This document shows positions 41,231-50,127 of a stretch of 64,000 bases of DNA, in pieces. The translations under genes were made by a program, and so were the position numbers. Each line of letters starts with the position of its first letter. Position 1 is the stretch's first letter. Below the pieces are notes generated by a model. It searched no databases. It saw nothing but the letters and a program-made list of their open reading frames with translations, and had not been told where the DNA came from. The DNA comes from CBDIBC01 sp965276635 (GTDB lineage Bacteria; Actinomycetota; Acidimicrobiia; Acidimicrobiales; Palsa-688). Where the stretch lies: positions 2,108,001-2,172,000 of the forward strand of contig CBDIBC010000005.1 of NCBI GenBank assembly GCA_965276635.1. The letters are read 5' to 3'.

Positions 41231-42743
41231 GCTCTTCGAGCGAGCGGCGCGCGGTCTCGGGGTAGGCCACGGCGATCAGCACCATCAGGGCGATCGGTCC
41301 GACGGCCAGGACACCCAGCGCGGCCGCGGTCGAGCCGAGGGCAGTGGTCAGCGCGCCGCCGACCGCCAGCCCGACCGCTCCGCCCGCCGCGGCCAGGATG
41401 GTCAGCACCCCGCCGGCCCACCCCCGCCGGCCGGTAGGGAACAGCTCGCCCCCGTACACCGCCAAGGCCGGGCCGACCGCGTAGGACAGGACGCTGCCGA
41501 AGGTGAGCCATGCCCAGAGCTGCACCCCGCTGGAGACGTAGCCGGCCAGGGTGACTACGGCACCGAGGCCGACACCGGCGATGGCCACGGGACGCCGCCC
41601 GTATGTGTCGGCCAGGCGGGCGCCCAGCAGCGTGCCCACCCCGCCGATCGTCCCGGCCACCTGCTCGATGATGCTGATGTGCAGGGCTGACAGGTGCCGC
41701 TCGTGGCGCAGGTAGTGGTTCTGCAGCTGCCCGGCGGGCGTGAAGAACAGCGCGAAGAGCAGCCCGCCAGCGCCGATCACCCACAGCCAACGGCGATCGA
41801 GTCGGGGGCCGGGGGTCGTGAGGCGGGCCCGCAGGGCAAAGCGGCGGCTCTCCGGCAGCCGTCGCGCCCCGTGGATCACTCCGGGCAATGTCAGCAGGCC
41901 GAGGCCGTACAGCCATCGCCATCCACCGGCGCTCAGGTCGGCGAGCGGGAGGGCGACCAGGGCAACGCCGGAGCCCAGACCGAACGACATGGTGATGACG
42001 CCGATGCCCCAGGCCCGGGCGCCGCGAGGCATCTCCTCCAGGGCCATCACCGCGATGAGCACCGACGCGGCGATGATCGCGGCCCCGGCCAGCACCTGGG
42101 TGGCGGTCAGCACGGTGAGCGAGGGTGAGGCCGCGCCGATGGCGGTGAGGATGCCACCCGCGGCCAGGCTGGCCACGATGAGGGGTCGGCGGCCGTGCCG
42201 GTCGGCCACGCCGAGCAGGACGAGGGCCACGATGGCCGCCGTCTGGCCGATCCCCAGGGCGACGCCCTGACCGGTGCTGCCCACGCGGAACTGGCTGCCG
42301 GCATAGGTCATGGTGTCGGCGAACAGGTCGCTGAGGTAGCCGACCAGCACGGTCAGGGCGCACAGGGTGGCGAGCACTCGAGCCGCCCGCCGGTCCAGTC
42401 GGGCCGATGGCGACCACCAGGGAAAGCGGCCGGGATCACCGATCCCGCTCAGGTGCATGATGAGAGGCACGGCGAACAGCCAGGAGACGTACGGTAGGCC
42501 GACCGTGAGCTCGACCTCTTGGTGGATGTGGTGATCGTCGTTCGTCGACCGGGCATGGGACCCGTCGGCCACGGTCACCGTGCGCCGGTAGTGGGCCAAT
42601 GGCCCGTCGCGCTGCTCGAAGACGTGCACCCCTGGTAGGCGAGCGCCGTCGAGCCGTCGTTCGGCGACCATGCCGCGACGCGGCCGGAGAGCGGCCGCCA
42701 CATCAGCGTCGGTGGCCGCCACCGACGTGACGACCCTCTTCAC
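41193..42743 (-). CDS. MFS transporter with an N-terminal extension
   Basis: 516 residues, about 12 membrane helices. The MFS motifs are LLGVADRHGRRPLIV and, in the second half, ARLADTYGRRPVAI, plus RRLPESRRFAL in the central loop, as in sugar or metabolite porters. Unusually, about 80-110 residues precede the first clear helix and include a polar stretch (ARSTNDDHHIHQEVEL). GTG 42743 overlaps the M20 peptidase stop, so the two are coupled; a much longer frame to 42872 exists inside the peptidase gene and is rejected. Substrate unknown; the peptidase partner suggests an acylated amino acid or peptide. Confidence 0.85.
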   Translation of the reverse strand: MKRVVTSVAATDADVAAALRPRRGMVAERRLDGARLPGVHVFEQRDGPLAHYRRTVTVADGSHARSTNDDHHIHQEVELTVGLPYVSWLFAVPLIMHLSGIGDPGRFPWWSPSARLDRRAARVLATLCALTVLVGYLSDLFADTMTYAGSQFRVGSTGQGVALGIGQTAAIVALVLLGVADRHGRRPLIVASLAAGGILTAIGAASPSLTVLTATQVLAGAAIIAASVLIAVMALEEMPRGARAWGIGVITMSFGLGSGVALVALPLADLSAGGWRWLYGLGLLTLPGVIHGARRLPESRRFALRARLTTPGPRLDRRWLWVIGAGGLLFALFFTPAGQLQNHYLRHERHLSALHISIIEQVAGTIGGVGTLLGARLADTYGRRPVAIAGVGLGAVVTLAGYVSSGVQLWAWLTFGSVLSYAVGPALAVYGGELFPTGRRGWAGGVLTILAAAGGAVGLAVGGALTTALGSTAAALGVLAVGPIALMVLIAVAYPETARRSLEELNPGDAPLTPAP

Positions 42744-43921
42744 CGCTGGGCGGTAGGGGCGATCGAGAAGGTGGCGAGCAGCTCGGCGTAGGCGGCGGTG
42801 GCGTCGACCAGTCGATCGATGGCCACCCACTCGTCGACGGCGTGGGCCTGGGCCACCTCGCCGGGACCGCACACCACGGCCGGGATGCCGGCCTGGTTCC
42901 GTACGAAGCGGGCGTCGGTGGTGAACGTCATGCCGATGGTCTCGGGCTTCTCGTCGATGGCTCGGATGATGGCGTCGCGCACCTGGCCCAGGAAGGCGTC
43001 ATCGTGGGGGAGCTCGCTGGCCTCTCCGAACACCTTGGTCGTCAGGTCGTAGCGCAGGCCGTCCACGCCGACCTCCTCGATCCGCCGCCGCAGCTCGGCT
43101 GTCGTCGATTCCTCGGTGGCGCCGGGCAGCACCCTGCGATCGACACCGAACGTGCAGCTCTCGGCCACCACGTTCAGCCCGTTCCCTCCCTCGATGGTGC
43201 CGATGTTCACCGTCGGCCGGCCGAGCAGCTCGTGCTCGGGGTCGTCGAACTCGGCGGCGTGCAATGCGAGCACCAGGGACGCGGCGTGCTGGATGGCTGA
43301 GACACCGTCGAGCGGCCGGCTGCCGTGGCCCGGGCGGCCGTGCACGGTCACGTGACCTTGGAGGAGGCCGCGTTCGGCGATGCAGAGCTGCATGCCAGTC
43401 GGCTCGGGGATGAGGCAGGCGTCGCCGGTGAGGAGCCCAGCCTCGAGCAGCGCCCGGGTGCCGAGGGTGCCGCCCACCTCCTCGTCGGCCACCAGGTGGA
43501 ACACCACGTTGCACGACGGGGCGCGGCCCGCCACCGCCAGGACGTCGAGCGCGCAAATGGCAGCGGCGATCCCGCCCTTCATGTCGGCGGTTCCCCGACC
43601 GTAGATTCGGCCGTCGCGCACGGTCGGATCGAACGGATCGTTCGTCCAGGCGTCGCGCACGACGGGCACCACGTCGATGTGCCCGTTGACGATGAGCGTC
43701 GGGCGTTCCTCAGGACCGTCGGGATGGGGGAGGTGCGCGACCAGGGAGGTACGTCCGGGGGCCGGCTCGACCGTGGTCCACGTCGGCTGCCAAGGCGCCA
43801 GCGCGGCGCGGAGGGCGTCGGTGATGGGTTGCTCGTTGCCCGGCGGGTTCTGGGTGTCGATGCGGACCAGGTCCGACGTCAACGCCACGACCCGTTCGCT
43901 GTCGACCAGTGCGCGCACCAC
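42740..43921 (-). CDS. M20-family metallopeptidase (ArgE/DapE type)
   Basis: 393 residues. Zinc-site motifs are VNGHIDVVP, GRGTADMKGG and ADEEVGGTLG, with the dimerisation domain between (RGLLQGHVTVHGRPGHGSRP). Members deacylate N-acyl amino acids or cleave small peptides. Exact substrate unknown; the locus has no other arginine or lysine genes. Two adjacent GTG codons (43921, 43918) can start it. TAGGCT at 43925-43930 lies six bases before the second, which favours 43918 if leaderless. It is followed by the coupled MFS gene. Confidence 0.92.
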   Translation of the reverse strand: MVRALVDSERVVALTSDLVRIDTQNPPGNEQPITDALRAALAPWQPTWTTVEPAPGRTSLVAHLPHPDGPEERPTLIVNGHIDVVPVVRDAWTNDPFDPTVRDGRIYGRGTADMKGGIAAAICALDVLAVAGRAPSCNVVFHLVADEEVGGTLGTRALLEAGLLTGDACLIPEPTGMQLCIAERGLLQGHVTVHGRPGHGSRPLDGVSAIQHAASLVLALHAAEFDDPEHELLGRPTVNIGTIEGGNGLNVVAESCTFGVDRRVLPGATEESTTAELRRRIEEVGVDGLRYDLTTKVFGEASELPHDDAFLGQVRDAIIRAIDEKPETIGMTFTTDARFVRNQAGIPAVVCGPGEVAQAHAVDEWVAIDRLVDATAAYAELLATFSIAPTAQR

Positions 43922-43924
43922 ATC

Positions 43925-43930
43925 AGCCTA
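43925..43930 (-). promoter_or_regulatory. -10 element for the M20 peptidase (leaderless)
   Basis: TAGGCT on the minus strand, six bases before GTG 43918. Confidence 0.4.
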
Positions 43931-43984
43931 CGACCAGGCGACCAGGCGGTGGCTCGGGGCTGGCACCGCTGAACTACTTGCCTG

Positions 43985-43990
43985 TAACCT
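43985..43990 (+). promoter_or_regulatory. Possible -10 element of the osmoprotectant transporter operon
   Basis: TAACCT. Transcription would start near 43997, giving a leader of about 30 bases that contains the ribosome site GGGAGAAGG before GTG 44028. Confidence 0.35.
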
Positions 43991-44027
43991 TGTCGAGACC
44001 TGATTGGGAGAAGGCGGACACACGCTC

Positions 44028-45188
44028 GTGACAGCAACCGCAGCAACCTCAGGCAGTCGTGCGGCTCCGCTGGAGTTCCGCGATGTCACGAAGCGCTACG
44101 CCGGGAGCCCCACACCCGCCGTGGACAGCCTCTCCCTGACGGTGCCGGCCGGCGAGATCTGCGTGCTGGTCGGTCCATCCGGGTGTGGCAAGACGACGGC
44201 CATGCGCCTGGTGAACCGGATGATCGATCTCACCAGCGGAGACATCCTCATCGACGGGGCCAGCATCTCGACGCGCGATCCCGCCGATCTCCGGCGCGAG
44301 ATCGGCTATGTGATCCAGCAGGTCGGATTGTTCCCGCACCTGAGCGTGACCCAGAACCTCGGTGTGGTGCCACGCCTGCTCGGGTGGGGCAAGAAGCGCA
44401 TCGCCGCTCGTTCCGAGGAGCTCCTCGCGCTGGTCGGATTGCCCGCCGAGATGGGTGAACGCTTCCCGAGCCAGCTCTCCGGCGGTCAGCGCCAGCGCGT
44501 CGGGGTGGCGCGGGCACTCGCCGCAGATCCGCCGCTCATGCTGATGGACGAGCCGTTCGGGGCCATCGATCCCATCAACCGCGATCGCCTGCAGAACGAG
44601 TTCCTGCGCCTGCAGAGCGAGATACGCAAGACCATCGTCTTCGTCACTCACGACATCGACGAGGCCATCAAGATGGGGGACCGCATCGCCATCCTGCGTG
44701 AAGGCGGGGAGCTGGTGCAGTACGACTCGCCGGACCGCATCCTGGCTCATCCGGCGAACGAGTTCGTCGCCCGCTTCGTTGGCGCCGACCGCGGCCTCAA
44801 GCGTCTCGCCCTGACCACCCTCGGCCAGATCGACCTCCTCGCCGCCACCACCGTGCATGCCGGTGAGGCGGTGGACGGTGCCACCTGGACCGCGGCGGCC
44901 AGCGTGGTCCTCGTCGACGGCGACGGCCGTCCCCTGGGCCAGGTCACCAGGGACCGGGTGGTCGATGGTCGGGTGGAGGCCGGCGACGCCAGGGACCTCG
45001 AACAGACGGTGGGCGCCTCGACCACGTTGCGGGACGCGCTCTCGCTGATGATGACCGACTCGCTGCGCCCGCTCCTGGTGGTGGACGGCGACGGCAGGGT
45101 GGCCGGCTACGTGTCGATCGAGCTGATCAACCAGGCGCTGCACGGGACAGTCCTCGGCGGTCCCGGCGATCCGGTCCCGGCCGGCTGA
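44028..45188 (+). CDS. Glycine betaine/quaternary-amine ABC transporter, ATP-binding subunit
   Basis: 386 residues. The ABC domain has P-loop GPSGCGKTT near 49-57, the Q-loop in IQQVGLFPHL, signature LSGGQRQRVGVARAL and Walker B LMLMDEPFGAIDP. The C-terminal tail carries CBS-type repeats (ending RPLLVVDGDGRVAGYVSIEL), the OpuCA/ProV architecture in which CBS domains sense ionic strength. GTG 44028 is preferred over TTG 44004 because GGGAGAAGG precedes it. It heads a four-gene operon. Confidence 0.93.
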   Translation: MTATAATSGSRAAPLEFRDVTKRYAGSPTPAVDSLSLTVPAGEICVLVGPSGCGKTTAMRLVNRMIDLTSGDILIDGASISTRDPADLRREIGYVIQQVGLFPHLSVTQNLGVVPRLLGWGKKRIAARSEELLALVGLPAEMGERFPSQLSGGQRQRVGVARALAADPPLMLMDEPFGAIDPINRDRLQNEFLRLQSEIRKTIVFVTHDIDEAIKMGDRIAILREGGELVQYDSPDRILAHPANEFVARFVGADRGLKRLALTTLGQIDLLAATTVHAGEAVDGATWTAAASVVLVDGDGRPLGQVTRDRVVDGRVEAGDARDLEQTVGASTTLRDALSLMMTDSLRPLLVVDGDGRVAGYVSIELINQALHGTVLGGPGDPVPAG

Positions 45189-45922
45189 TGCTGGCCGCTT
45201 CGCCGGTGGCCGCCGGACCGGTCATCCCGCATTACGGCAGCGCTTCCAGTTGCGTGGTGAAGAACGGGACGTTCTGCTGGAGCTGGTTCACTCAGCACTG
45301 GGGGAACACCTTCCAGCCGCAGCTCATCCAGCACATCGAGCTCACGGCCATCGCCGTGGCCATCGGCTTCGTCATCTCGTTCCTGCTCGCCCTGTGGGCC
45401 CATCGCATGCACTGGGTGGTCACGCCGGTGACGTTCCTCGGCAGCCTGCTCTACACCATCCCGTCGCTCGCCGCCTTCGAGATACTCCTGCCGGTCACTG
45501 GGATCAACTGGGTGACCGTCGAGATCCCCCTCGTCTCCTACACGCTGCTCATCCTGTTCACCAACACCCTGGCCGGGCTGGCCGGCGTCTCCGCCGAGGT
45601 CCGTGACGCGGCCATCGGGACCGGCCTCACCGCCCGCCAGATGCTGATGCGCGTCGAGCTCCCCCTCGCCCTGCCGACCATCTTTGCCGGTATCCGGGTG
45701 ACCACGGTCAGCATCATCTCCCTGGCCACGGTGGCCGCCGCGGTCGTACCCGCCGGGCTCGGCAAGAGCATCTTCGACGCCCTGGGAACCGGCGACTTCA
45801 ACACCAAGTTCCTGGCGGCCGGCGGCCTGGCCGTCATCCTGGCCCTGGTGGCCGACGGGCTCCTCATCGGTGCCCAGCGCCTTCTCACGCCGTGGGCGTC
45901 GGCCCGCCGGGGGGCGGCCTGA
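45188..45922 (+). CDS. Osmoprotectant ABC transporter permease 1
   Basis: 244 residues, about six helices. The BPD-transport signature is present (EVRDAAIGTGLTARQMLMRV, then LPLALPTIFAGIR). The ATG shares one base with the upstream stop (TGATG). Residues 10-50 before the first helix are polar with two cysteines. Pairs with the second permease. Confidence 0.92.
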   Translation: MLAASPVAAGPVIPHYGSASSCVVKNGTFCWSWFTQHWGNTFQPQLIQHIELTAIAVAIGFVISFLLALWAHRMHWVVTPVTFLGSLLYTIPSLAAFEILLPVTGINWVTVEIPLVSYTLLILFTNTLAGLAGVSAEVRDAAIGTGLTARQMLMRVELPLALPTIFAGIRVTTVSIISLATVAAAVVPAGLGKSIFDALGTGDFNTKFLAAGGLAVILALVADGLLIGAQRLLTPWASARRGAA

Positions 45923-45925
45923 GCC

Positions 45926-46627
45926 ATGAGTGACCTGAGCGGCGGCTTCACCTTCGTGGCCAACCACGGCCACCTCATCTGGGGCAAGCTCGGCACCACG
46001 GTCATCCTGTGCGTGGAGGCCCTGATCGTCGCCCTGCTGATCTCGATCCCACTCGGTATCGTCGTCGGTCACCTGCACCGGCTGTCGTGGCTGGCCATCA
46101 ACACGTCCAACGTGGGTCGCGGCCTCCCCAGCCTGGCCGTTCTGGCCATCCTCCTCCCGTTCATCGGCATCGGCCGCACCGACGTGATCATCGCCCTGGT
46201 CGTCCTGGCCGTGCCCCCCATGCTCACCAACACCTACGTGGCCGTGGACCAGGTCGATCCCGACACCGTCGACGCGGCCAAGGGGATCGGCATGCGGCCC
46301 CTCCAGGTCATCGCTCGCGTGGAACTTCCTCTCGCCCTCCCGCTCATCTTCCTCGGCATACGAACCTCGGCGGTGTTCGTGGTGGCGACGGCGACGCTTG
46401 CCGGCTACTTCGGCGGTGGCGGCCTCGGCGACATCATCGCCAACCAGGCGAGCTACAAGCTGTCGGGCGTCATCGGGGCCGCCTACGTGCTCATCGTCCT
46501 CGCCTTCGTATCGCAACTGTTGTTCTACGCAGTGGAGAAGGTGGTCACCCCGGCCGGCCTGCGGACCCGTCGCCGCGAGCGCGACGCGGCTGACGACGCC
46601 ATCGAGCTGGCGGGCACGCCTGCGTAA
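45926..46627 (+). CDS. Osmoprotectant ABC transporter permease 2
   Basis: 233 residues, about five or six helices. The permease signature reads DTVDAAKGIGMRPLQVIARV, then LPLALPLIFLGIR. It starts three bases after the first permease stop. Two permeases with one binding protein and one ATPase match the OpuC/OpuB layout. Confidence 0.92.
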   Translation: MSDLSGGFTFVANHGHLIWGKLGTTVILCVEALIVALLISIPLGIVVGHLHRLSWLAINTSNVGRGLPSLAVLAILLPFIGIGRTDVIIALVVLAVPPMLTNTYVAVDQVDPDTVDAAKGIGMRPLQVIARVELPLALPLIFLGIRTSAVFVVATATLAGYFGGGGLGDIIANQASYKLSGVIGAAYVLIVLAFVSQLLFYAVEKVVTPAGLRTRRRERDAADDAIELAGTPA

Positions 46628-46688
46628 GCGGCCGGCGGCAGATCCCGGAACCACGGATCCTGGAAACCAAAAGGAGCAACACCTACCC

Positions 46689-47627
46689 ATGACCACCACC
46701 CGAACCACGCGTGCGGCCAGCCTGTGCCTGGCCGCCACGCTCGCCACCGGCCTGGCCGCCTGCGGATCTTCCGCCAAGGTCTCCACCGGCGTCCCGTCGG
46801 GCCAGCCCGGCAAGGGAAAGCCGGCCGTCACCCTCGGCGACAAGAACTTCCCCGAGCAGTACGTCCTGGGCGATCTCTATGCCCAGGCGCTCCAGGCCAA
46901 GGGCTACACGGTGAACCTGAAGGCGAACATCGGCAGCTCCGAGCTCATCGACAAGGCGCTCACCAGCGGGCAGATCAGCATGTATCCCGAGTACACCGGC
47001 GTCATCTACACCGAGCTGGCCAACCTGGGCGACAAGCCGGCCAGCGCGGCGATCACCTACCAGGGGGCCAAGAAGTGGGAGGCGGGACGCGGCTACAGCG
47101 TCCTCGATCCCACGCCCTTCCAGGACGCCGACGGCCTGGCCACGACGCAGGCTTACGCCTCGGCCCACAACCTGAAGACCATCGGCGACCTCTCCTCGGC
47201 CGGCTCGTTCACCTACGGCGGGCCGCCGGAGAACGGCACCCGCTACCAGGGAGTGCTCGGCCTGCAGCAGGCGTACAGGCTGAACAGCCTCAAGTTCTTG
47301 CCGCTGCCCATCGGCACCCAGTACACCGCGCTGGACGAGGGCAAGGTGAACACCATCGCCATCTTCACCACCGACCCGCAGCTGCTGGGCACCAAGTACA
47401 AGGTGCTCACCGACACCAAGGGGATCTTCGGCTTCCAGCAGGTCGTCCCCGTGGTGAAGGCCAGTGCGCTGAAGGCCGAGGGTCCGGCGTTCAGCCAGAT
47501 CCTCAACGCGGTGAGCGCCAAGCTCACACTGCCGGCCATCCAGGCCATGAACAAGGCTGTCCAGATCGACCAGCAGGATCCGGGCGCCGTGGCCGGCCAG
47601 TTCCTGTCGGCCAACGGCCTGAAGTAG
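46689..47627 (+). CDS. Osmoprotectant ABC transporter substrate-binding lipoprotein
   Basis: 312 residues. The signal peptide ends with lipobox LAAC and C25 is the lipidated cysteine. The mature part (DKNFPEQYVLGDLYAQALQ, then ISMYPEYTGVIYTEL) matches the OpuAC/ProX-type quaternary-amine binding family. AAAAGGAG provides a strong ribosome site before ATG 46689. A perfect 16-bp hairpin follows its stop. Confidence 0.94.
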   Translation: MTTTRTTRAASLCLAATLATGLAACGSSAKVSTGVPSGQPGKGKPAVTLGDKNFPEQYVLGDLYAQALQAKGYTVNLKANIGSSELIDKALTSGQISMYPEYTGVIYTELANLGDKPASAAITYQGAKKWEAGRGYSVLDPTPFQDADGLATTQAYASAHNLKTIGDLSSAGSFTYGGPPENGTRYQGVLGLQQAYRLNSLKFLPLPIGTQYTALDEGKVNTIAIFTTDPQLLGTKYKVLTDTKGIFGFQQVVPVVKASALKAEGPAFSQILNAVSAKLTLPAIQAMNKAVQIDQQDPGAVAGQFLSANGLK

Positions 47628-47633
47628 TCACGG

Positions 47634-47669
47634 TCCTCCTCGCTGCCGGCGACCCGGCAGCGAGGAGGA
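47634..47669 (+). terminator. Strong hairpin after the osmoprotectant operon
   Basis: A perfect 16-bp stem, TCCTCCTCGCTGCCGG (47634-47649) with CCGGCAGCGAGGAGGA (47654-47669), and a 4-base loop. There is no T tract, as is common in high-GC actinobacteria. It starts six bases after the binding-protein stop and ends 18 bases before meaB. Confidence 0.75.
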
Positions 47670-47687
47670 GGCCATACTGGACGACCC

Positions 47688-48674
47688 ATGCGGAGCCGTG
47701 ACCCCTTCGAGCTGCTTGCTGCCGCCCAGGCCGGGGACCGGGGCGCCACCGGCCGCCTGCTCTCGCTGGTGGAGCGGGGTGGCGACGACGCTCGCGCCGC
47801 CGGGCGGGCGACGTTCGCCCCCAGCCTGGCGTTGCAGCGGGTGGTCGGCATCACCGGCCCGCCCGGAGCGGGGAAGAGCACGCTGACCGACCGGATCATC
47901 GGCCGCCTCCGCCGAGACGGCCAACGCGTCGGGGTCCTGGCCATCGACCCGTCATCGCCCTTCTCCGGTGGGGCCATCCTGGGCGACCGGGTTCGCATGC
48001 AGGGTCACGCCACCGACGACGGCGTTTTCATCCGCTCCATGGCCACCCGCGGCCACCTCGGCGGCCTGGCGCTGGCCGCGCCCGAGGCGGTCCGGGTGTT
48101 GGGTGCCGTCGGCATTCCGGTCGTGCTGGTCGAGACGGTCGGTGTCGGACAGGTGGAGGTGGAGGTCGCCGGCAAGGCGGACACCACCGTGGTGGTGCTC
48201 AACCCGGGGTGGGGTGACTCGGTCCAGGCCAACAAGGCCGGCCTGCTGGAGATCGCCGACATCTTCGTGATCAACAAGGCCGACCGCCCCGGCACGGCGG
48301 AGGCCCGCCGGGACCTCGACACCATGCTGGACATGAACATGAACATGGGGGAATGGCGGCCGCCAATCGTGGAGACGGTGGCGGCTCGCGGCGACGGTGT
48401 GGACGAGCTGTGGGACGAGGTGGACGCCCACCAGGGGTACTTGGCCAGCAGCGGGGCCGCCCAGGAACGGCGTCGGCGCCGGCTCACCGACGAGCTGTCG
48501 GCCATCGTGGTGCGCCTCCTCGAACGAGACGTGGCCCAGCTCCAGGACGGCCGGGCGTGGTCCGACACGGCGGACGCCATGGTGGCCGGCGCCATCGACC
48601 CTTACGATGCCGCCCACCGCCTGCTGGCCGACGCCGGCTTGGCGCCGAGCCGGGAGGTACCGGCGCAGCGATAG
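47688..48674 (+). CDS. meaB: MeaB/ArgK-type GTPase (methylmalonyl-CoA mutase chaperone)
   Basis: 328 residues. P-loop GITGPPGAGKSTLTD lies near 54-68, switch-like IDPSSPFSGGAILGDRVRM and ETVGVGQVEVEVA follow, and NKADRPG is the guanine-specificity motif. MeaB gates cobalamin loading and protects methylmalonyl-CoA mutase. No mutase gene lies in the window, so the partner must be elsewhere. The ATG has no clear ribosome site. The stop codon region overlaps a TAGCGT hexamer that may serve the next gene. Confidence 0.93.
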   Translation: MRSRDPFELLAAAQAGDRGATGRLLSLVERGGDDARAAGRATFAPSLALQRVVGITGPPGAGKSTLTDRIIGRLRRDGQRVGVLAIDPSSPFSGGAILGDRVRMQGHATDDGVFIRSMATRGHLGGLALAAPEAVRVLGAVGIPVVLVETVGVGQVEVEVAGKADTTVVVLNPGWGDSVQANKAGLLEIADIFVINKADRPGTAEARRDLDTMLDMNMNMGEWRPPIVETVAARGDGVDELWDEVDAHQGYLASSGAAQERRRRRLTDELSAIVVRLLERDVAQLQDGRAWSDTADAMVAGAIDPYDAAHRLLADAGLAPSREVPAQR

Positions 48675-48677
48675 CGT
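48672..48677 (+). promoter_or_regulatory. Possible -10 element for the aminotransferase
   Basis: TAGCGT overlapping the meaB stop. The predicted start near 48684 leaves a short leader containing GGGAGGAAGG before ATG 48707. Confidence 0.35.
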
Positions 48678-48706
48678 GGGCGAGCCGCGTCGGGAGGAAG
48701 GCACGC

Positions 48707-50092
48707 ATGACGTTCGATGTCGGAAAGCTGCAGCGGGAGCACCGCGGTGAACGCCTGCCTCTGCACGCCCGCCACCTCAACCCGCAGCTGCCCCGGGTCC
48801 TCAAGACCATCGGGTTCGACCGAGAGTACGTGCGCGGCGAGGGTTGCTACCTCTGGGATGTCGACGGCCGGCGCTACCTCGATCTCCTGGCCGGCTTCGG
48901 GGTGTACGCCCTGGGGCGCAGCCATCCGGCGATCAAAGCTGCGCTCCACTCGGCCCTCGATGCCGACCTGGCCAACCTGGTGCAGATGGACTGCCCCCTG
49001 TGGCCGGGCCTCCTGGCCGAACAGCTGGTGGGCCGGGCCCATCCCGGCATCGAGCGTGCGTTCTTCTGCAACTCCGGCGCCGAGGCCATCGAGGGGGCGA
49101 TCAAGTTCGCCCGGCGCGCCACCGGGCGGGGTCGGGTCCTCCACGCCGATCACGCGTTCCACGGTCTGACGACCGGGGCGCTGTCGCTCAACGGCGGTGC
49201 CGAGTTCCGCACCGGCTTCGGCCCGTTCCTGCCGGGCAGCGACGTGGTGCCCTTCGGTGACATCGCGGCCCTCGAACGCAAGCTGCGCGCTCGCGACGTC
49301 GCTGCGTTCGTGGTGGAGCCGATCCAGGGGAAGGGTGTCTACGAGGCCCCCGACGACTACTGGGCGGCGGTGCAGGAGCTCTGTCGGCGGTACAAGACGG
49401 CCTTCGTCATCGACGAGGTCCAGACGGGGATGGGCCGGACCGGACGGTTCTTCTGCCACGAGCACTGGGGCCTGCAGCCCGACATCATCACCGTCTCCAA
49501 GGCGCTGTCGGGCGGCTACGTTCCTGTCGGCGCCATCCTCTGCACCGATCAGCTGTTCAGCCGGGTGTATGACTCCATGGAGAACGCCCTCGTCCACTCG
49601 TCCACCTTCGGCGGCAACGACCTGGCCATGGTGGCCGGCCTGGCCACCCTCCAGGCGTTCGACGACGAGGACATCGTCGAGCACGCGGCGCGCACCGGCG
49701 ATCTCTTCGCCAAAGCGCTGGAGCCGCTGGTCGAGCGGCACGACTTCCTGCACCAGGTTCGGGGCAAGGGCCTCATGATCGGTCTGGAGTTCGGGGAGCC
49801 CTCGGCGCTGGGCCAGCGCGTCAAATGGAAGACCGTGGAGCGGGTGCGATCGGGGATGTTCTCGCAGCTGGTGGTGGTGCCGCTGTTCCACCGCCACGGC
49901 ATCCTCACCCAGGTCGCGGCGGACAACGTGAACGTCGTCAAGCTGCTGCCTCCCCTCGTCGCCGGTGAGGACGAGATCGCCCAGTTCGTCGATGCCCTTG
50001 ACGACGTCCTCGGCGACGCCTCGGAGGGCATGACACTGCATCGCGAGTTCGGCCGTACCGTGGCCCGCAGCGCCCTGCACCGCAAGGGCTAG
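48707..50092 (+). CDS. Class-III PLP aminotransferase (ornithine/putrescine/GABA-type)
   Basis: 461 residues, longer than ArgD (~400). The N-terminal FDREYVRGEGCYLWDVDGRR, then FFCNSGAEAIEGAIKFAR, the catalytic Asp in FVIDEVQTGMGRTG and the PLP lysine K265 in TVSKALSGGYVPVG are clear. Members move omega-amino groups to 2-oxoglutarate; the exact substrate is not determinable. ATG 48707 follows GGGAGGAAGG; upstream frame residues overlap meaB and are rejected. Confidence 0.92.
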   Translation: MTFDVGKLQREHRGERLPLHARHLNPQLPRVLKTIGFDREYVRGEGCYLWDVDGRRYLDLLAGFGVYALGRSHPAIKAALHSALDADLANLVQMDCPLWPGLLAEQLVGRAHPGIERAFFCNSGAEAIEGAIKFARRATGRGRVLHADHAFHGLTTGALSLNGGAEFRTGFGPFLPGSDVVPFGDIAALERKLRARDVAAFVVEPIQGKGVYEAPDDYWAAVQELCRRYKTAFVIDEVQTGMGRTGRFFCHEHWGLQPDIITVSKALSGGYVPVGAILCTDQLFSRVYDSMENALVHSSTFGGNDLAMVAGLATLQAFDDEDIVEHAARTGDLFAKALEPLVERHDFLHQVRGKGLMIGLEFGEPSALGQRVKWKTVERVRSGMFSQLVVVPLFHRHGILTQVAADNVNVVKLLPPLVAGEDEIAQFVDALDDVLGDASEGMTLHREFGRTVARSALHRKG

Positions 50093-50127
50093 GACCGCAG
50101 AGAGGGGGTAGGGCTGCAGAGCGACGG

